From positions 1 through 64,000 of the forward strand of contig WSXV01000008.1 of assembly GCA_009773475.1 (NCBI GenBank): 64,000 bases of DNA, read 5' to 3'. This DNA comes from Desulfobulbaceae bacterium (lineage in GTDB: Bacteria > Desulfobacterota > Desulfobulbia > Desulfobulbales > Desulfocapsaceae). The position numbers and the translations under genes were made by a program. The notes beneath the pieces are model-generated. The model did not search any database. It worked only from the letters and a program-made list of their open reading frames with translations, and was not told the origin of the DNA. Of the stretch, positions 38,016 through 47,516 are shown piece after piece. Positions within the stretch are counted from its first letter, which is position 1. Every line of letters starts with the position of its first letter.

Positions 38016-41000
38016 ATGTACGACGCTTCTATTTCCAATTCTTCCGCTTTAAAAGCGGTTGGTGCGGTTCTTGTGGTGGGTGGTGGGGTGGCCGGGGTCC
38101 AGGCTGCTCTCGATCTCACCGAACTCGGCCTCAAGGTTTATCTTGTCGAAAAATCCGGGGCCATCGGCGGGGTTATGGCCCGGCTGGACAAGACCTTTCC
38201 CACCAATGACTGTTCACTCTGTATCCTTGCCCCCAAGCTGGTTGAGGCGGGCCGCGATCCCAATATCGAGATCCTGACCAAGTCGGAACTGCTCTCCTTA
38301 GACGGCACCCCCGGCAACTTTACCGCCAGGATCAGGAAGGAGCCTCGCTATATCGACGAGGAGGTGTGCACTGGCTGCGGCCAGTGTACCCTTTATTGCC
38401 TCAAGCAGATCGGCGATGATTACAATGAAAATCTCGGGATCTCCAACGCCGCCCACATCGATTACGCCCAGGCCGTTCCCACCAGCTATTATATCGACGC
38501 CAAGGCCTGTCTCATGCTCAATTACCAGACCTGCGGCCTCTGCGCCGTAGCCTGTCAGGCCAATGCCATCCGTTTCAACCAGAAGGAAGAGATTCTTGAG
38601 CTGGCGGTCGGCTCCGTCATCCTGGCGCCGGGTCTGGGCCGGATCAGCAAGGAGGTGCTGGGCCGCTATGGCTGGGGCAAGTTCGCCGATGTGCTCAGCG
38701 CCTTCGAGCATGAACGGTTGATGTGTGCCTCCGGCCCTACCAACGGCGCGATTCTCCGCCCCTCAGACCACAAGCACCCAAGAAAAATCGCCTTTCTCCA
38801 GTGCATCGGCTCCCGTGACCAGACCTGCAGAAACAACTACTGTTCCTCGGTCTGCTGCATGTACGCCATCAAGCAGGCAAGCCTGGCCCGTGAGCATGAC
38901 CCCAACGCGGAGATCACCCTCTTTTACATGGATATCCGCACCCACGGCAAGGGCTTTGACGCCGCCCGTGAGCGGGCCACCGCCGAAAACAACTTCCGGG
39001 TGATCTATGCCCGGCCGCCCAAGGTGGAGGATGTCTTTGACGGCGGCCTGCTGCTTACCTGGGCCACCGAGGACGGGAAGCATTACTACGAGAAGTTCGA
39101 TATGGTCGTCCTCTCCCAGGGGATTGAGTCACCGGATGATGCCGAGCAACTTGGCCAGGCCGCCGGCATCGATCTGAACAGCTACCTCTTTGCCCGGACG
39201 GATACATACGCGCCCCTTGCCACCAGCCGCCCCGGCGTCTATGTGATCGGCGCTTTCCAGGGGCCAAAAGATATTCCGGATTCAGTCACCCAGGCCGGAG
39301 GCGCGGCCGCCCTCTGTTCCGGCCAGCTGGTTGCTGCTCGCGGCACGGAGATGACCAAGGCGGTCTTTCCCGAAGAGCGTGACATCTCTAAGGAAGAACC
39401 CCGCATAGGCGTCTTTGTCTGCCACTGCGGCATCAATATCGCCGGTGTCGTCGATGTGCGGGCGGTGCGCGATTACGCCCGGGATCTGCCCGGCGTAGTC
39501 TATTCCACCGACAACCTCTATTCCTGTTCCCAGGATACCCAGCAGCATCTGGTCAACATCATCCGCGAACACCGGCTCAACCGGGTTGTCGTCTCCGCCT
39601 GCACCCCGCGCACCCATGAACCACTCTTTCAGGCCACCCTGCGGGATGCGGGTCTCAACCGCGCCCTCTTTGAGATGGCCAATATCCGCGATCAATGTTC
39701 CTGGGTCCACATGCACGAGCCCGAGGCGGCCACCGCCAAGGCCAAGGATCTGGTGCGCATGGCCGTGGCCAAGGCGGCCCATCTCACCGCCCTTCCGGAA
39801 CAACGATTGCCGGTCACCCCCGCAGCAATAGTCATCGGCGGAGGACTGGCTGGCATGACCGCAGCGCTGACCATTGTCGAGCAGGGATTCCCGACGACCC
39901 TGATTGAGCAGGGAGATACACTCGGCGGATCGGCCCTGTTGCTGACCGCCGACCGTTTTGGCCGCGATCCGCGTACAGTTATGGCCGATCTGGCCCACAG
40001 GGTAAAAACCCATCCGTTGATCAGTGTACGCACCAAGGCCACAGTGGCCAGTGTCTCCGGCTATGTGGGCAACTTCACCACCACAGTCGCCGAAAAATCA
40101 GGTACTGAGGTGATCAACCACGGGGTTATGGTAATCGCCACCGGCGGCAGGCCATATGCGCCTAAACAGTATCTATACGGCGACTCCGACCGGGTCATGA
40201 CCCAGTTGGAACTGGAAGCCCGGCTGGCGTCCGGCCGCCCGCTTTCCGCCAAAATGAAACAGGTGGTGATGATCCAGTGCGTGGGCTCACGGGGCGCGGA
40301 TCTGGCCTATTGCAGCCGGGTCTGCTGCGGTCAGGCCTTAAAGAACGTCCTGCGCCTCAAAGCACTCCACCCGGAGCTGACCATCTTCGTCTATTACCGC
40401 GACATGCGGGCCTACGGCTTCCTGGAGGACGACTACCTGAGGGCCCGGGAACTGGGCGTGATCTTCATCCGCTATGCCCCGGAGAATCCACCTAAGGTCA
40501 GCCATGGTCGCAGCAAATCAAGCCCGCTGAAGGTGGTCGGCTACGATCCGCTGCTGGGCGAAGAGGTGGCGATGGAGACCGATCTGCTGGTGCTCTCCGT
40601 GGGCATTGTCCCGGAAGATCCGTCGCTTTTGTCCCGGATGCTCAAGGTGCCGGTGACCGCCGACAAGTTTTATCTGGAGGCCCATGTCAAACTGCGGCCG
40701 GTGGATATGGCGGTGGACGGAATCTTCGTCTGCGGCCTGGCCCATGCCCCAAAATCCATGGACGAGACCATAGCCCAGGCCCAGGCCGCGGCCGGTCGGG
40801 CCTGTCAGCCCCTGGACCAGGGCTCGATTTCACCCGAGCCCATCGTCTCCCATGTCGACGCCGAATTGTGCATCGGCTGTGGGGCCTGCGAGACCTTCTG
40901 CCCGTATAAGGCCATCACCATCGACAAAGAAGTCAAACCCCGCAAGGCCCGAACCCTGACCGCCTCCTGCAAGGGCTGCGGCGTCTGCGCCGCCCGCTGT

Positions 41001-41087
41001 CCGACCATGGCCATCGACATGGGCCGCTTCACCCTGGAAGGCATAAGAGCCCAGATCGCTGCCTTTGGCACCGAAACAGGTGTTTAG
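38016..41087 (+). CDS. hdrA: HdrA/QmoB-like iron-sulfur flavoprotein (full-length copy)
   Basis: 1023 residues from the ATG at 38016, chosen because AAAGGAGG lies five bases upstream. The first FAD domain has VLVVGGGVAGVQAA and EKSGAIGG; KTFPTNDCSLCILAPKLVE follows, with Cys rather than Sec. An inserted ferredoxin has CTGCGQCTLYC and CGLCAVAC. The HdrA core has VCHCGINIAGVVDV, SACTPRTHEPLF and NIRDQCSWVH. A second FAD-type unit has VIGGGLAGMTAALTI and MIQCVGSRG. The C-terminal ferredoxin has CIGCGACETFC and CKGCGVCAARC. In anaerobes such proteins take part in flavin-based electron bifurcation or Qmo-type electron transfer. An mvhD gene follows after a tRNA-Sec-like gene; hdrBC are not in the window. 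Confidence 0.92.
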   Translation: MYDASISNSSALKAVGAVLVVGGGVAGVQAALDLTELGLKVYLVEKSGAIGGVMARLDKTFPTNDCSLCILAPKLVEAGRDPNIEILTKSELLSLDGTPGNFTARIRKEPRYIDEEVCTGCGQCTLYCLKQIGDDYNENLGISNAAHIDYAQAVPTSYYIDAKACLMLNYQTCGLCAVACQANAIRFNQKEEILELAVGSVILAPGLGRISKEVLGRYGWGKFADVLSAFEHERLMCASGPTNGAILRPSDHKHPRKIAFLQCIGSRDQTCRNNYCSSVCCMYAIKQASLAREHDPNAEITLFYMDIRTHGKGFDAARERATAENNFRVIYARPPKVEDVFDGGLLLTWATEDGKHYYEKFDMVVLSQGIESPDDAEQLGQAAGIDLNSYLFARTDTYAPLATSRPGVYVIGAFQGPKDIPDSVTQAGGAAALCSGQLVAARGTEMTKAVFPEERDISKEEPRIGVFVCHCGINIAGVVDVRAVRDYARDLPGVVYSTDNLYSCSQDTQQHLVNIIREHRLNRVVVSACTPRTHEPLFQATLRDAGLNRALFEMANIRDQCSWVHMHEPEAATAKAKDLVRMAVAKAAHLTALPEQRLPVTPAAIVIGGGLAGMTAALTIVEQGFPTTLIEQGDTLGGSALLLTADRFGRDPRTVMADLAHRVKTHPLISVRTKATVASVSGYVGNFTTTVAEKSGTEVINHGVMVIATGGRPYAPKQYLYGDSDRVMTQLELEARLASGRPLSAKMKQVVMIQCVGSRGADLAYCSRVCCGQALKNVLRLKALHPELTIFVYYRDMRAYGFLEDDYLRARELGVIFIRYAPENPPKVSHGRSKSSPLKVVGYDPLLGEEVAMETDLLVLSVGIVPEDPSLLSRMLKVPVTADKFYLEAHVKLRPVDMAVDGIFVCGLAHAPKSMDETIAQAQAAAGRACQPLDQGSISPEPIVSHVDAELCIGCGACETFCPYKAITIDKEVKPRKARTLTASCKGCGVCAARCPTMAIDMGRFTLEGIRAQIAAFGTETGV

Positions 41088-41122
41088 GATGAAGGCCGAA
41101 GAGTGAAGATTAAAGAACGAAA

Positions 41123-41221
41123 GACTGGCCCCCCGTACTGGTGTGCGGCACGGGCTTCAAACCCGTGATACCTCCGTCTGATACGCGGATGAGATGTGGG
41201 TTCGATTCCCACTCCATCTCC
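41123..41221 (+). tRNA. selC: tRNA-Sec (UCA), acceptor stem imperfect
   Basis: The sequence has the special layout of selenocysteine tRNA: a six-pair D stem CCGTAC/GTGCGG with a four-base loop TGGT, the anticodon arm CACGGG-CTTCAAA-CCCGTG with UCA, a long variable arm with stem TCCGT/GCGGA, and the T arm GTGGG-TTCGATT-CCCAC. The 3' acceptor strand reads TCCATCTCC, so the 5' strand should be close to GGAGATGGA. Instead AAAGACTGGC is found, which pairs only with a bulge and mismatches at the first two positions. It may be functional with a poor stem, a decayed copy, or affected by sequence error. It lies between hdrA and mvhD. Confidence 0.72.
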
Positions 41222-41283
41222 ATTGATTATAATAAGTAATAATGAATTCTCGAACCGAGAATATTTCCGTATGGGAGCATAAC

Positions 41284-41892
41284 ATGTCAGATTATCAACC
41301 AAAAGTTCTTGGATTCCTCTGCAACTGGTGCTGCTATACCGCAGCTGATTCGGCAGGAGTGGGCCGCTATCAATATCCCCCAAACCTGCGGGTCATCCGC
41401 ATGATGTGCAGCGGCAGGCTCGATCCCTCCTTCCCCTTGGAAGGGCTGGCCAAAGGGGCTGACGCCATCTTTGTCGGCGGTTGTCATCCCGGTGAATGCC
41501 ACTATCAGGATGGCAACTATCATGCCCTGGTCACCGCCGCCCTGGTGCACGAAACCTTGGAAAGACTGGGAATAAATCCTCTGCGCTTTCTCATCGACTG
41601 GGCTTCGGCCGCCGAAGGCCCGAATTTTGTCAAGATCATCACCCAATTCACAGAACAGGCCGCAATCCTGGGGCCTCTGGGCACAAGTGAAGGCATCGAC
41701 CCAACATTGTTGCGCGAAAAACTAACTCTGGCGGCGGTAACGGCCAAAGACCGCAAACTTCGGATTGGCCTGATCAACGCTTCCAAAGAGATGATGAAGG
41801 GCGCAGATTTCTCGCGCTCAACCATTGCCGGACTGGTCCATGATAAGTGCAACAAAGTTTTGACTGAATTGATAGGGATATCTGTTTTATGA
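41284..41892 (+). CDS. mvhD: MvhD-like iron-sulfur protein, cysteine form
   Basis: 202 residues from the ATG at 41284 (GGGAG upstream). The MvhD/FrhD-type domain shows VLGFLCNWCCYTAAD, VIRMMCSGRLDP and VGGCHPGECHY, the cysteines that hold its [2Fe-2S] cluster in homologues. MvhD passes electrons between a hydrogenase or formate dehydrogenase and HdrA. Cys67 of GGCHPGECHY lines up with the in-frame UGA of the paralogue at 62791-63393. After about 135 residues the protein continues with a helical C-terminal part. It follows hdrA and the tRNA-Sec-like gene. Confidence 0.88.
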   Translation: MSDYQPKVLGFLCNWCCYTAADSAGVGRYQYPPNLRVIRMMCSGRLDPSFPLEGLAKGADAIFVGGCHPGECHYQDGNYHALVTAALVHETLERLGINPLRFLIDWASAAEGPNFVKIITQFTEQAAILGPLGTSEGIDPTLLREKLTLAAVTAKDRKLRIGLINASKEMMKGADFSRSTIAGLVHDKCNKVLTELIGISVL

Positions 41893-42009
41893 GCAAAAAC
41901 ACAGAATTTGGCAATTGACTAAAAATAACAACGGGAAGAGTTGGATGACGTATTCTTTCTGAAAAAACTGATGGATACAAATCCATCACAACAAAAAAAG
42001 GAGAACACC

Positions 42010-42354
42010 ATGCTTCAAGTAACGGAATCAGCAGTTGAAAACCTTAAAGAATATCTTAAAAAAAACAACATCAACTCGCCCATCCGTGTGGTCATGCAGA
42101 GCAGTTGTTCCGGGACAAACCTGGGTCTGTTGCTGGACGACAAAAAAGACTCTGACAAGGTGTTTGAAGAAGGCGGGGTGACCGTTCTGGTTGATGACGC
42201 TATATTTGCCACCACCGGCTCCATTATTGTCGATTATAACAAGCCTTCCAGCTGCGGATGCAGTGGTGAAAATGGCAACGGAGGATTCTCCATCAGTTCG
42301 GAGAAAAAACTGAGCCGCGTTGGATCCTGCTCAACCGGCTCCTGCGGTTGCTGA
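42010..42354 (+). CDS. HesB/IscA-like protein, cysteine form
   Basis: 114 residues from an ATG with AAAGGAGAA upstream. It starts LQVTESAVENLKEYLKKNN, then VVMQSSCSGTNLGLLLDD and SIIVDYNK, the IscA/HesB-like fold. The family is known to include selenoproteins with Sec at the C of the SxCSG motif; here it is Cys. A Cys/Gly/Ser-rich tail (SCGCSG... and GSCSTGSCGC) may bind metal or a cluster. It lies downstream of mvhD in the same direction and may be in the same unit. Confidence 0.8.
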   Translation: MLQVTESAVENLKEYLKKNNINSPIRVVMQSSCSGTNLGLLLDDKKDSDKVFEEGGVTVLVDDAIFATTGSIIVDYNKPSSCGCSGENGNGGFSISSEKKLSRVGSCSTGSCGC

Positions 42355-42967
42355 GAACCACTGTACTAAGCCAAGGCTCTTGCCTAGATCCTGTAATCAT
42401 TCACCACAGCGGGACGGAGGGGAACCGGTTTCCGGCAACCTCGTCCCGTCACGTCCAATAGCAAGTACAGAGAAAGATTCGACCCCATTATTTTGCCAGT
42501 GAAGCCATCGGTGCTTGTACATGAGTCCTTTTCGGCTACCGTGCTGTTTTACCCATTCCTGGTTTTCTTAAGTGGCGACCATCTGTGGGCATCGGGATCA
42601 CCCCGGGGCTTTCCGTCGTCCGCCTATCTCTCCTGCGCACACCTCAATCTCACAGTTCAAGACGGGCAAAGGTGATGGCAATGGGATCTTTAGAAGTCTT
42701 GCGAAGCTCCGGCGGGGGATTGCTGATAACCTGGTATTGTAGGGGTGAGCCGTGCGAGCGGCTCTATTTCCTTTGTCAGCGTTACGATAATATCGTCATT
42801 GCTATTTACCCATGATACAAAAACTTGTTTAGATGTGGCAAATTCATAGGAAATCGATCGAATTAACATGCAAAAGACCGGAATATTTGCACATCCCGGT
42901 CTTTTGCAGAGGTTTTAGAGACGAACACTAAAACCTGAACTGAAATTTTGAACAATTATGGCAAGGA
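42355..42967. other. 613-base intergenic stretch between HesB-like gene and fdnI
   Basis: Genes converge here. I see no convincing gene. A short hairpin GAGCCG-tgcgag-CGGCTC followed by TATTT lies near 42750 and two stronger hairpins lie at 42870-42935. Open frames in the region lack ribosome binding sites and protein-like composition. Confidence 0.5.
42870..42935 (-). terminator. Two tandem hairpins downstream of fdnI
   Basis: GGTTTTAG (42911-42918) pairs with CTAAAACC (42928-42935). GCAAAAGACCGG (42870-42881) pairs perfectly with CCGGTCTTTTGC (42896-42907). Both follow the end of the formate dehydrogenase operon within 100 bases. Neither has a clean T-run, so termination or 3' mRNA protection is inferred from position. 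Confidence 0.5.
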
Positions 42968-43636
42968 TCAACAACGTCCTTTCTTTGAATGCTTTTCTTC
43001 ACCATACACTACCAAGGTGCCATCTTCCTCCATCTCTTTCAGCCATTTCGGATGCTGTTTCTTGACCCAGGCCTTTGTCACCCATCCGGTGAACATTGCA
43101 GGCGCTGAACCGGGTGCACCGATGGTGACCAGATAAAGATGGACAAAAAAGAAGGCAAAAATGATCACGAAGCCCAAGGCATGCAGGACATACATCATCC
43201 GGACCAGTGACACCGCGAAACTAAACGGAAACCAGATTATCAGTCCGCTTGCCACCATGATGGCGCCAAACAGGGCCACCACCAGAAAGAACATCTTCTG
43301 GCCGGGATTGTACTTGCCAACCTCCGGCATATTCTCTACATGCCAGAGATAACCGCCACCAGCAATGATCCATTGCCAGTCCTCAGGGAAAGAGAACAAA
43401 CCAGCCTCTTTCCACCACATACCGATGGTAAAGACCAGACTTATTGCGAAAAAGATCCCACCAAAATTATGGATCATCTTCAGATTTCCCATCCCCCCAA
43501 CCATTGTACCGAGACCATTCAGGGAGTGATACATCATTCCCATACCGGTAAAGCACAACAGAAGACAGGATAATGCAACACACCAGTGCACGACGCGTTC
43601 AAACGGCCCAGTGGCCTTAATCATTCCTTTTTTCAT
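42968..43636 (-). CDS. fdnI: Formate dehydrogenase cytochrome b subunit
   Basis: A 222-residue membrane protein with four helices, for example VVHWCVALSCLLLCFTGMGM, FGGIFFAISLVFTIGMWW, FFLVVALFGAIMVASGLIIW and VLHALGFVIIFAFFFVHLYLV. Histidines in helices 1, 2 and 4 are candidates for heme b ligands, as in FdnI. It passes electrons from the iron-sulfur subunit to menaquinone. Start overlaps fdnH by four bases. Confidence 0.88.
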   Translation of the reverse strand: MKKGMIKATGPFERVVHWCVALSCLLLCFTGMGMMYHSLNGLGTMVGGMGNLKMIHNFGGIFFAISLVFTIGMWWKEAGLFSFPEDWQWIIAGGGYLWHVENMPEVGKYNPGQKMFFLVVALFGAIMVASGLIIWFPFSFAVSLVRMMYVLHALGFVIIFAFFFVHLYLVTIGAPGSAPAMFTGWVTKAWVKKQHPKWLKEMEEDGTLVVYGEEKHSKKGRC

Positions 43637-44430
43637 GATTTGTTCCCTCCTTCACAGGTGGTTTCGTCGTCCGGGGTTTTGGGACCGTGTGTTATGTAGT
43701 GGAGGAAGCAGCCTGCCACAACAGCACCGGCAGCCAGAAGTCCAGCTGGTTTGAGGACATCTTTCCAGATAATAATTTCAAGAGGTACCTTGGGATCCAC
43801 TGGAAGATGTTCGTAGACGTTAACTTTCTCTGGGAGAATATAGATAACATGGGTGCCATCGACAAACTTGTCGCCATAGACATTAGCATCACCACCAAGT
43901 TGTTCCGCCCTTGCGTATGCCTTTTTGATCATGGCATCCTTTGCTCCAATCTGCAGGGCTCCGGTGGGACAGGACTGAACGCAGGCAGGTGGTTGATTGA
44001 CCTGCAGGCGAGTGTAGCAGAGATCGCACTTCGCGATCTTATTGGTTTCAGCGTTATACTTGGGTACACTGAAGGGACAGGCGGTAATGCATGCCTTACA
44101 GCCAATGCACTTGTCGGCATGCATACTGACAGAGCCAAACTCTGTGTGGTACAAAGCGCCGGTGGGGCAGACCTTGATACAGGCCGCATCGGTGCAGTGC
44201 ATACAGCCGTCTTTGCGGAAAAGCCAATCGACTTTACCGTTTTTCTTTTCGTGCTCCTGAAAACGGATCAGGGTCCAGGTATTCCACTGAAGATCCGGTG
44301 GATTCTGGTAGCTACCGAAGTTTTTGGTACGTTTGGCCGGCAGTTCGTTCCATTGTTTGCAAGCCACCTGACAGCCACGACAGGCAGTACAGCGGGACAG
44401 ATCGATTAATTTTACGAGTTCCTTTTTCAT
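43633..44430 (-). CDS. fdnH: Formate dehydrogenase iron-sulfur subunit
   Basis: A 265-residue ferredoxin-type subunit with cysteine clusters CTACRGCQVAC, CMHCTDAACIKVCP, CIGCKACITACP and CDLC...CVQSCP, enough for four [4Fe-4S] clusters. A single C-terminal membrane helix (about 229-247, LLAAGAVVAGCFLHYI) matches FdnH, which anchors at the membrane. It carries electrons from the catalytic subunit to FdnI. It lies 14 bases after fdnG. Confidence 0.93.
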   Translation of the reverse strand: MKKELVKLIDLSRCTACRGCQVACKQWNELPAKRTKNFGSYQNPPDLQWNTWTLIRFQEHEKKNGKVDWLFRKDGCMHCTDAACIKVCPTGALYHTEFGSVSMHADKCIGCKACITACPFSVPKYNAETNKIAKCDLCYTRLQVNQPPACVQSCPTGALQIGAKDAMIKKAYARAEQLGGDANVYGDKFVDGTHVIYILPEKVNVYEHLPVDPKVPLEIIIWKDVLKPAGLLAAGAVVAGCFLHYITHGPKTPDDETTCEGGNKS

Positions 44431-44444
44431 ATTCTCTCTCCCCC

Positions 44445-47400
44445 TTAAAGCTTACTGACGTTAACCATGCATGCCTTATACTCGGGACAGAAAGTATTGG
44501 CATCACCCACGGAAATTGTCAGATGATTGACCGAATCGTCAGTAGTAGCACCGTCTGGAAGAAGCCAGCCATAGTTGCACGGCATGCCCACCAGATGGAC
44601 GACCTTGCCATCAACTTCAAATGGCTTGAGGCGCTTGGTGACCATGGCTACACATGTAACTTCTCCTCGAACAGAAAACACCTTGACTCGCTCCGCATTC
44701 TTAATTTTCAAGCTTGCTGCCAGTTTATCGCTTATCTCGATATAGGCCTCGGGCATCATCTCAAGCAGCCAAGGCTGCCAGCGGGTAAAACCGGAACACC
44801 AGTGCTCTGTGCAAGAGTAAGTTGTGCAGACATAGGGGAATTTTGGATCGGCATTGGCTACTTTATCGATATCGCTTTTGAAAATCTCGATCGCTGGATT
44901 AATCAATTGGTCAGAGATCGGATTTTTCGCCAGCGGACCTTCCAGAGGTTCATAGTGCTCCGGGAATGGGCCTTCAGCCATGCCCGAGCCAAACATGGCG
45001 CCGACACCATCCGATTTCATAATAAATGGGAATTTACCTTTTTCCTTATCAGCCAGGGGTGGCCAAGGCCCATCGACAACGTCGCCTCCCACCCATTTGT
45101 CCCCCGTCCATTCAACGAGTTTCATCTTCGGGTTATAGGGCTTGCCGTTGAGATCACATGATGCCCGGTTATAGATAATGCGTCGGTTAAGTGGCCAGGC
45201 GAAGGACCATTCGGGAAAAATGCCGAGACCGGTCGGATCTTCTTTGCCACGCTTTGCCATCTTGTTCATCCCCTTCTGGTCGAAGCTGCCGGCCATAACC
45301 CAGTTGCCGCTGGAGGTTGAGCCGTCGGCCATCAGCTTGGCAAAAGTCGGGACGGTTTCTCCCTTCTTGTTTTCTTCCTTGGCGCCGGTCACAGGATCGG
45401 TGATGGTCAGATTCTGCGTATAATGGCCATTGATCTGTTTAGCTACTTTAAGTGCATCAAACTTACCGGATGCATCTCGATAATCCCACTTGAGATTAAG
45501 AATTTGTTCAGGAAAGGCGCCGCCTTCCTTCTTGTAGAGTTCGCGAAGGGCATCCATAATTCTCATCGTAATATCGCCGTCGGAGAGGGCGTCACCAGGT
45601 GGACTGGCGGCTTGGTAGCGCCACTGAACCCAGCGCCCGCTGTTGCTCTGACTGCCTTCTTTTTCCATGCTGGCCGCAGCCGGCAACATGAAGACCTCGG
45701 TATCAACCGATTTTGGATTCATACCAGGCCCTTTCCAGAACGAGGCCGTCTCATTATTAAAAATATTGACGTTGACCATCCACTTGAGTTTTTCCAAACC
45801 CTTGCGAACTTTATTGGTATGCGGCGAGCTCACTGCCACGTTAGAGCCATAGGCAAAAAAGCCCTTAATCTTGCCTGCATACATCTTATCGATAAGGTGC
45901 AGCATTGAGTAATGCTTGCCGTCGTCCATTTTAGGCAACCAGGAGTAACCGAATTCATTCTCGGCTGTGGCCTTGTCTCCCCACATTGCCTTGAGAAAGC
46001 TGACAGTGTATTTGGGATAGTTTTGGTACCAGTTTGCCGACTGGGGATCAGTAGACGTGGAGGTATATTTTTTGATATACTTGTCCAAAGTATCCACAGG
46101 TCCTGAGGGCATCTTCAGATAACCTGGCAGAATATTGTAAAGGATGGCATGGTCCGTCGACCCTTGGACATTCGGTTCACCACGCATGGCGGCGATACCT
46201 CCGCCACAAACACCTATGTTGCCGAGGAGCAACTGGATAATTGACATTGTCCTGATGTTTTGAGTACCAACCGTGTGCTGGGTCCAGCCAAGGGCATAAC
46301 ATTCCGCACCGGCCTTGTCTTTAGCTCCAGTGGCGCCGTACTCGTTGTAAACCAGGAGCAGATCTTCTTTAGAAACGCCGGTGATTGATGAAACTTTATC
46401 CAAGGTGTAACGCTCATAATGCTTTTTCAGCATCTGATAGACGCAACGAGGATTCTGCAGAGTATAGTCACGGAGAGGAATGCCAGCTTCGTCCTTCTCT
46501 ATTGTCCAGGTTTCCTTGTTATATTTCCGTTTTTCTGCATCATACCCAGAAAATAGGCCATCCTTAAAATCAAAGCCCGGGCTGAGTATTTGCGAGGCGT
46601 TGGTGTAATACTTGACATATTCTTCCTGAATCAGGTTGTTATCGATAATGTGCTTGATCATACCCCCGAGGAAAGCAATGTCGGTTCCGGAGCGCAATGG
46701 TACATGAATATCGCAACGAGCTGAGGTACGAGTATAACGGGGATCTACATGAATGATCTTGGCGCCCCGGTCCTTCGCGCGGAGAATCCACTTGAAGGCG
46801 ATGGGGTGATTTTCGGCACAGTTGCTGCCCATGATCAGGATGCAATTACTATTCTTCAGGTCGGTAAAATTGTTTGTCATCGAGCCGCGACCGAATGACT
46901 CGGCAAGTGCCGCCACGGAGGGACTATGACATACCCTGGCCTGGTGATCGAGATACACCAGCCCCATAGACCTGGCCGATAGCGTCAACGTCCAACACTC
47001 CTCGCTGTTGATATTGGAAGAGCCATAATGACCAATACTCTCAACCCGATTGACTAATTCACCCTTGTCGTTGTGGGTAATAAAATCTGCATCGCGGGTA
47101 TCTTTAATCAAACGAGCAATTCTTTTAAAGGTCCACTCCCAGTCTTTTTCTTCCCATTTGTCGCTCTTTGGGGCCCTGTAAAGAACCTTACGTAGACGGT
47201 GTTCATTAGCTTCGGTAATCCCGAACAAGCCGGCGCCTTTAGCACACAGTGATCCTTCGTTGATAGGATGATCTGGATCTCCTTCAATGTTGAAGATCTT
47301 GCCGGTCATCTTGTCGGTGCTGCAAATCAGACTGCAGCCCACAGAACAGTAACAGCAGATCGTCGTCGACTGTTTGGCCATACGGATTAGGTCCGTCTTG

Positions 47401-47516
47401 TTGATCTCTGCGGCATGCGCCTTCAGAGCGGTAAGGTCCAGTCCAAGCGAGGACAGGGCAACACCTGAGCCTATCGCACCAGACATGGACAGGAATCTTC
47501 TCCTGCTGATTTTCAT
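44445..47516 (-). CDS. fdnG: Formate dehydrogenase catalytic subunit, cysteine form
   Basis: 1023 residues from the ATG at 47516 (AAAAGGAGA upstream). The N-terminus is a Tat signal, SRRRFLSMSG, so the enzyme faces the periplasm. The [4Fe-4S] site is C54-C57-C61-C91. The molybdopterin ligand segment is QARVCHSPSV with Cys196, the position where E. coli FdnG has selenocysteine. Later motifs such as GSNCAENHPIAFKW and CALGWTQHT-like YALGWTQHTVG are typical. It oxidises formate with Mo- or W-bis-MGD and feeds FdnH and FdnI. The Cys form is expected to be slower than the Sec form (family knowledge). The longer frame upstream is not needed. Confidence 0.94.
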   Translation of the reverse strand: MKISRRRFLSMSGAIGSGVALSSLGLDLTALKAHAAEINKTDLIRMAKQSTTICCYCSVGCSLICSTDKMTGKIFNIEGDPDHPINEGSLCAKGAGLFGITEANEHRLRKVLYRAPKSDKWEEKDWEWTFKRIARLIKDTRDADFITHNDKGELVNRVESIGHYGSSNINSEECWTLTLSARSMGLVYLDHQARVCHSPSVAALAESFGRGSMTNNFTDLKNSNCILIMGSNCAENHPIAFKWILRAKDRGAKIIHVDPRYTRTSARCDIHVPLRSGTDIAFLGGMIKHIIDNNLIQEEYVKYYTNASQILSPGFDFKDGLFSGYDAEKRKYNKETWTIEKDEAGIPLRDYTLQNPRCVYQMLKKHYERYTLDKVSSITGVSKEDLLLVYNEYGATGAKDKAGAECYALGWTQHTVGTQNIRTMSIIQLLLGNIGVCGGGIAAMRGEPNVQGSTDHAILYNILPGYLKMPSGPVDTLDKYIKKYTSTSTDPQSANWYQNYPKYTVSFLKAMWGDKATAENEFGYSWLPKMDDGKHYSMLHLIDKMYAGKIKGFFAYGSNVAVSSPHTNKVRKGLEKLKWMVNVNIFNNETASFWKGPGMNPKSVDTEVFMLPAAASMEKEGSQSNSGRWVQWRYQAASPPGDALSDGDITMRIMDALRELYKKEGGAFPEQILNLKWDYRDASGKFDALKVAKQINGHYTQNLTITDPVTGAKEENKKGETVPTFAKLMADGSTSSGNWVMAGSFDQKGMNKMAKRGKEDPTGLGIFPEWSFAWPLNRRIIYNRASCDLNGKPYNPKMKLVEWTGDKWVGGDVVDGPWPPLADKEKGKFPFIMKSDGVGAMFGSGMAEGPFPEHYEPLEGPLAKNPISDQLINPAIEIFKSDIDKVANADPKFPYVCTTYSCTEHWCSGFTRWQPWLLEMMPEAYIEISDKLAASLKIKNAERVKVFSVRGEVTCVAMVTKRLKPFEVDGKVVHLVGMPCNYGWLLPDGATTDDSVNHLTISVGDANTFCPEYKACMVNVSKL

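Noticed and set aside
42493..42815. Short plus-strand frames after the HesB-like gene
   Set aside because: There is no ribosome site, no recognisable domain and odd composition; the region is a converging intergenic gap with hairpins.
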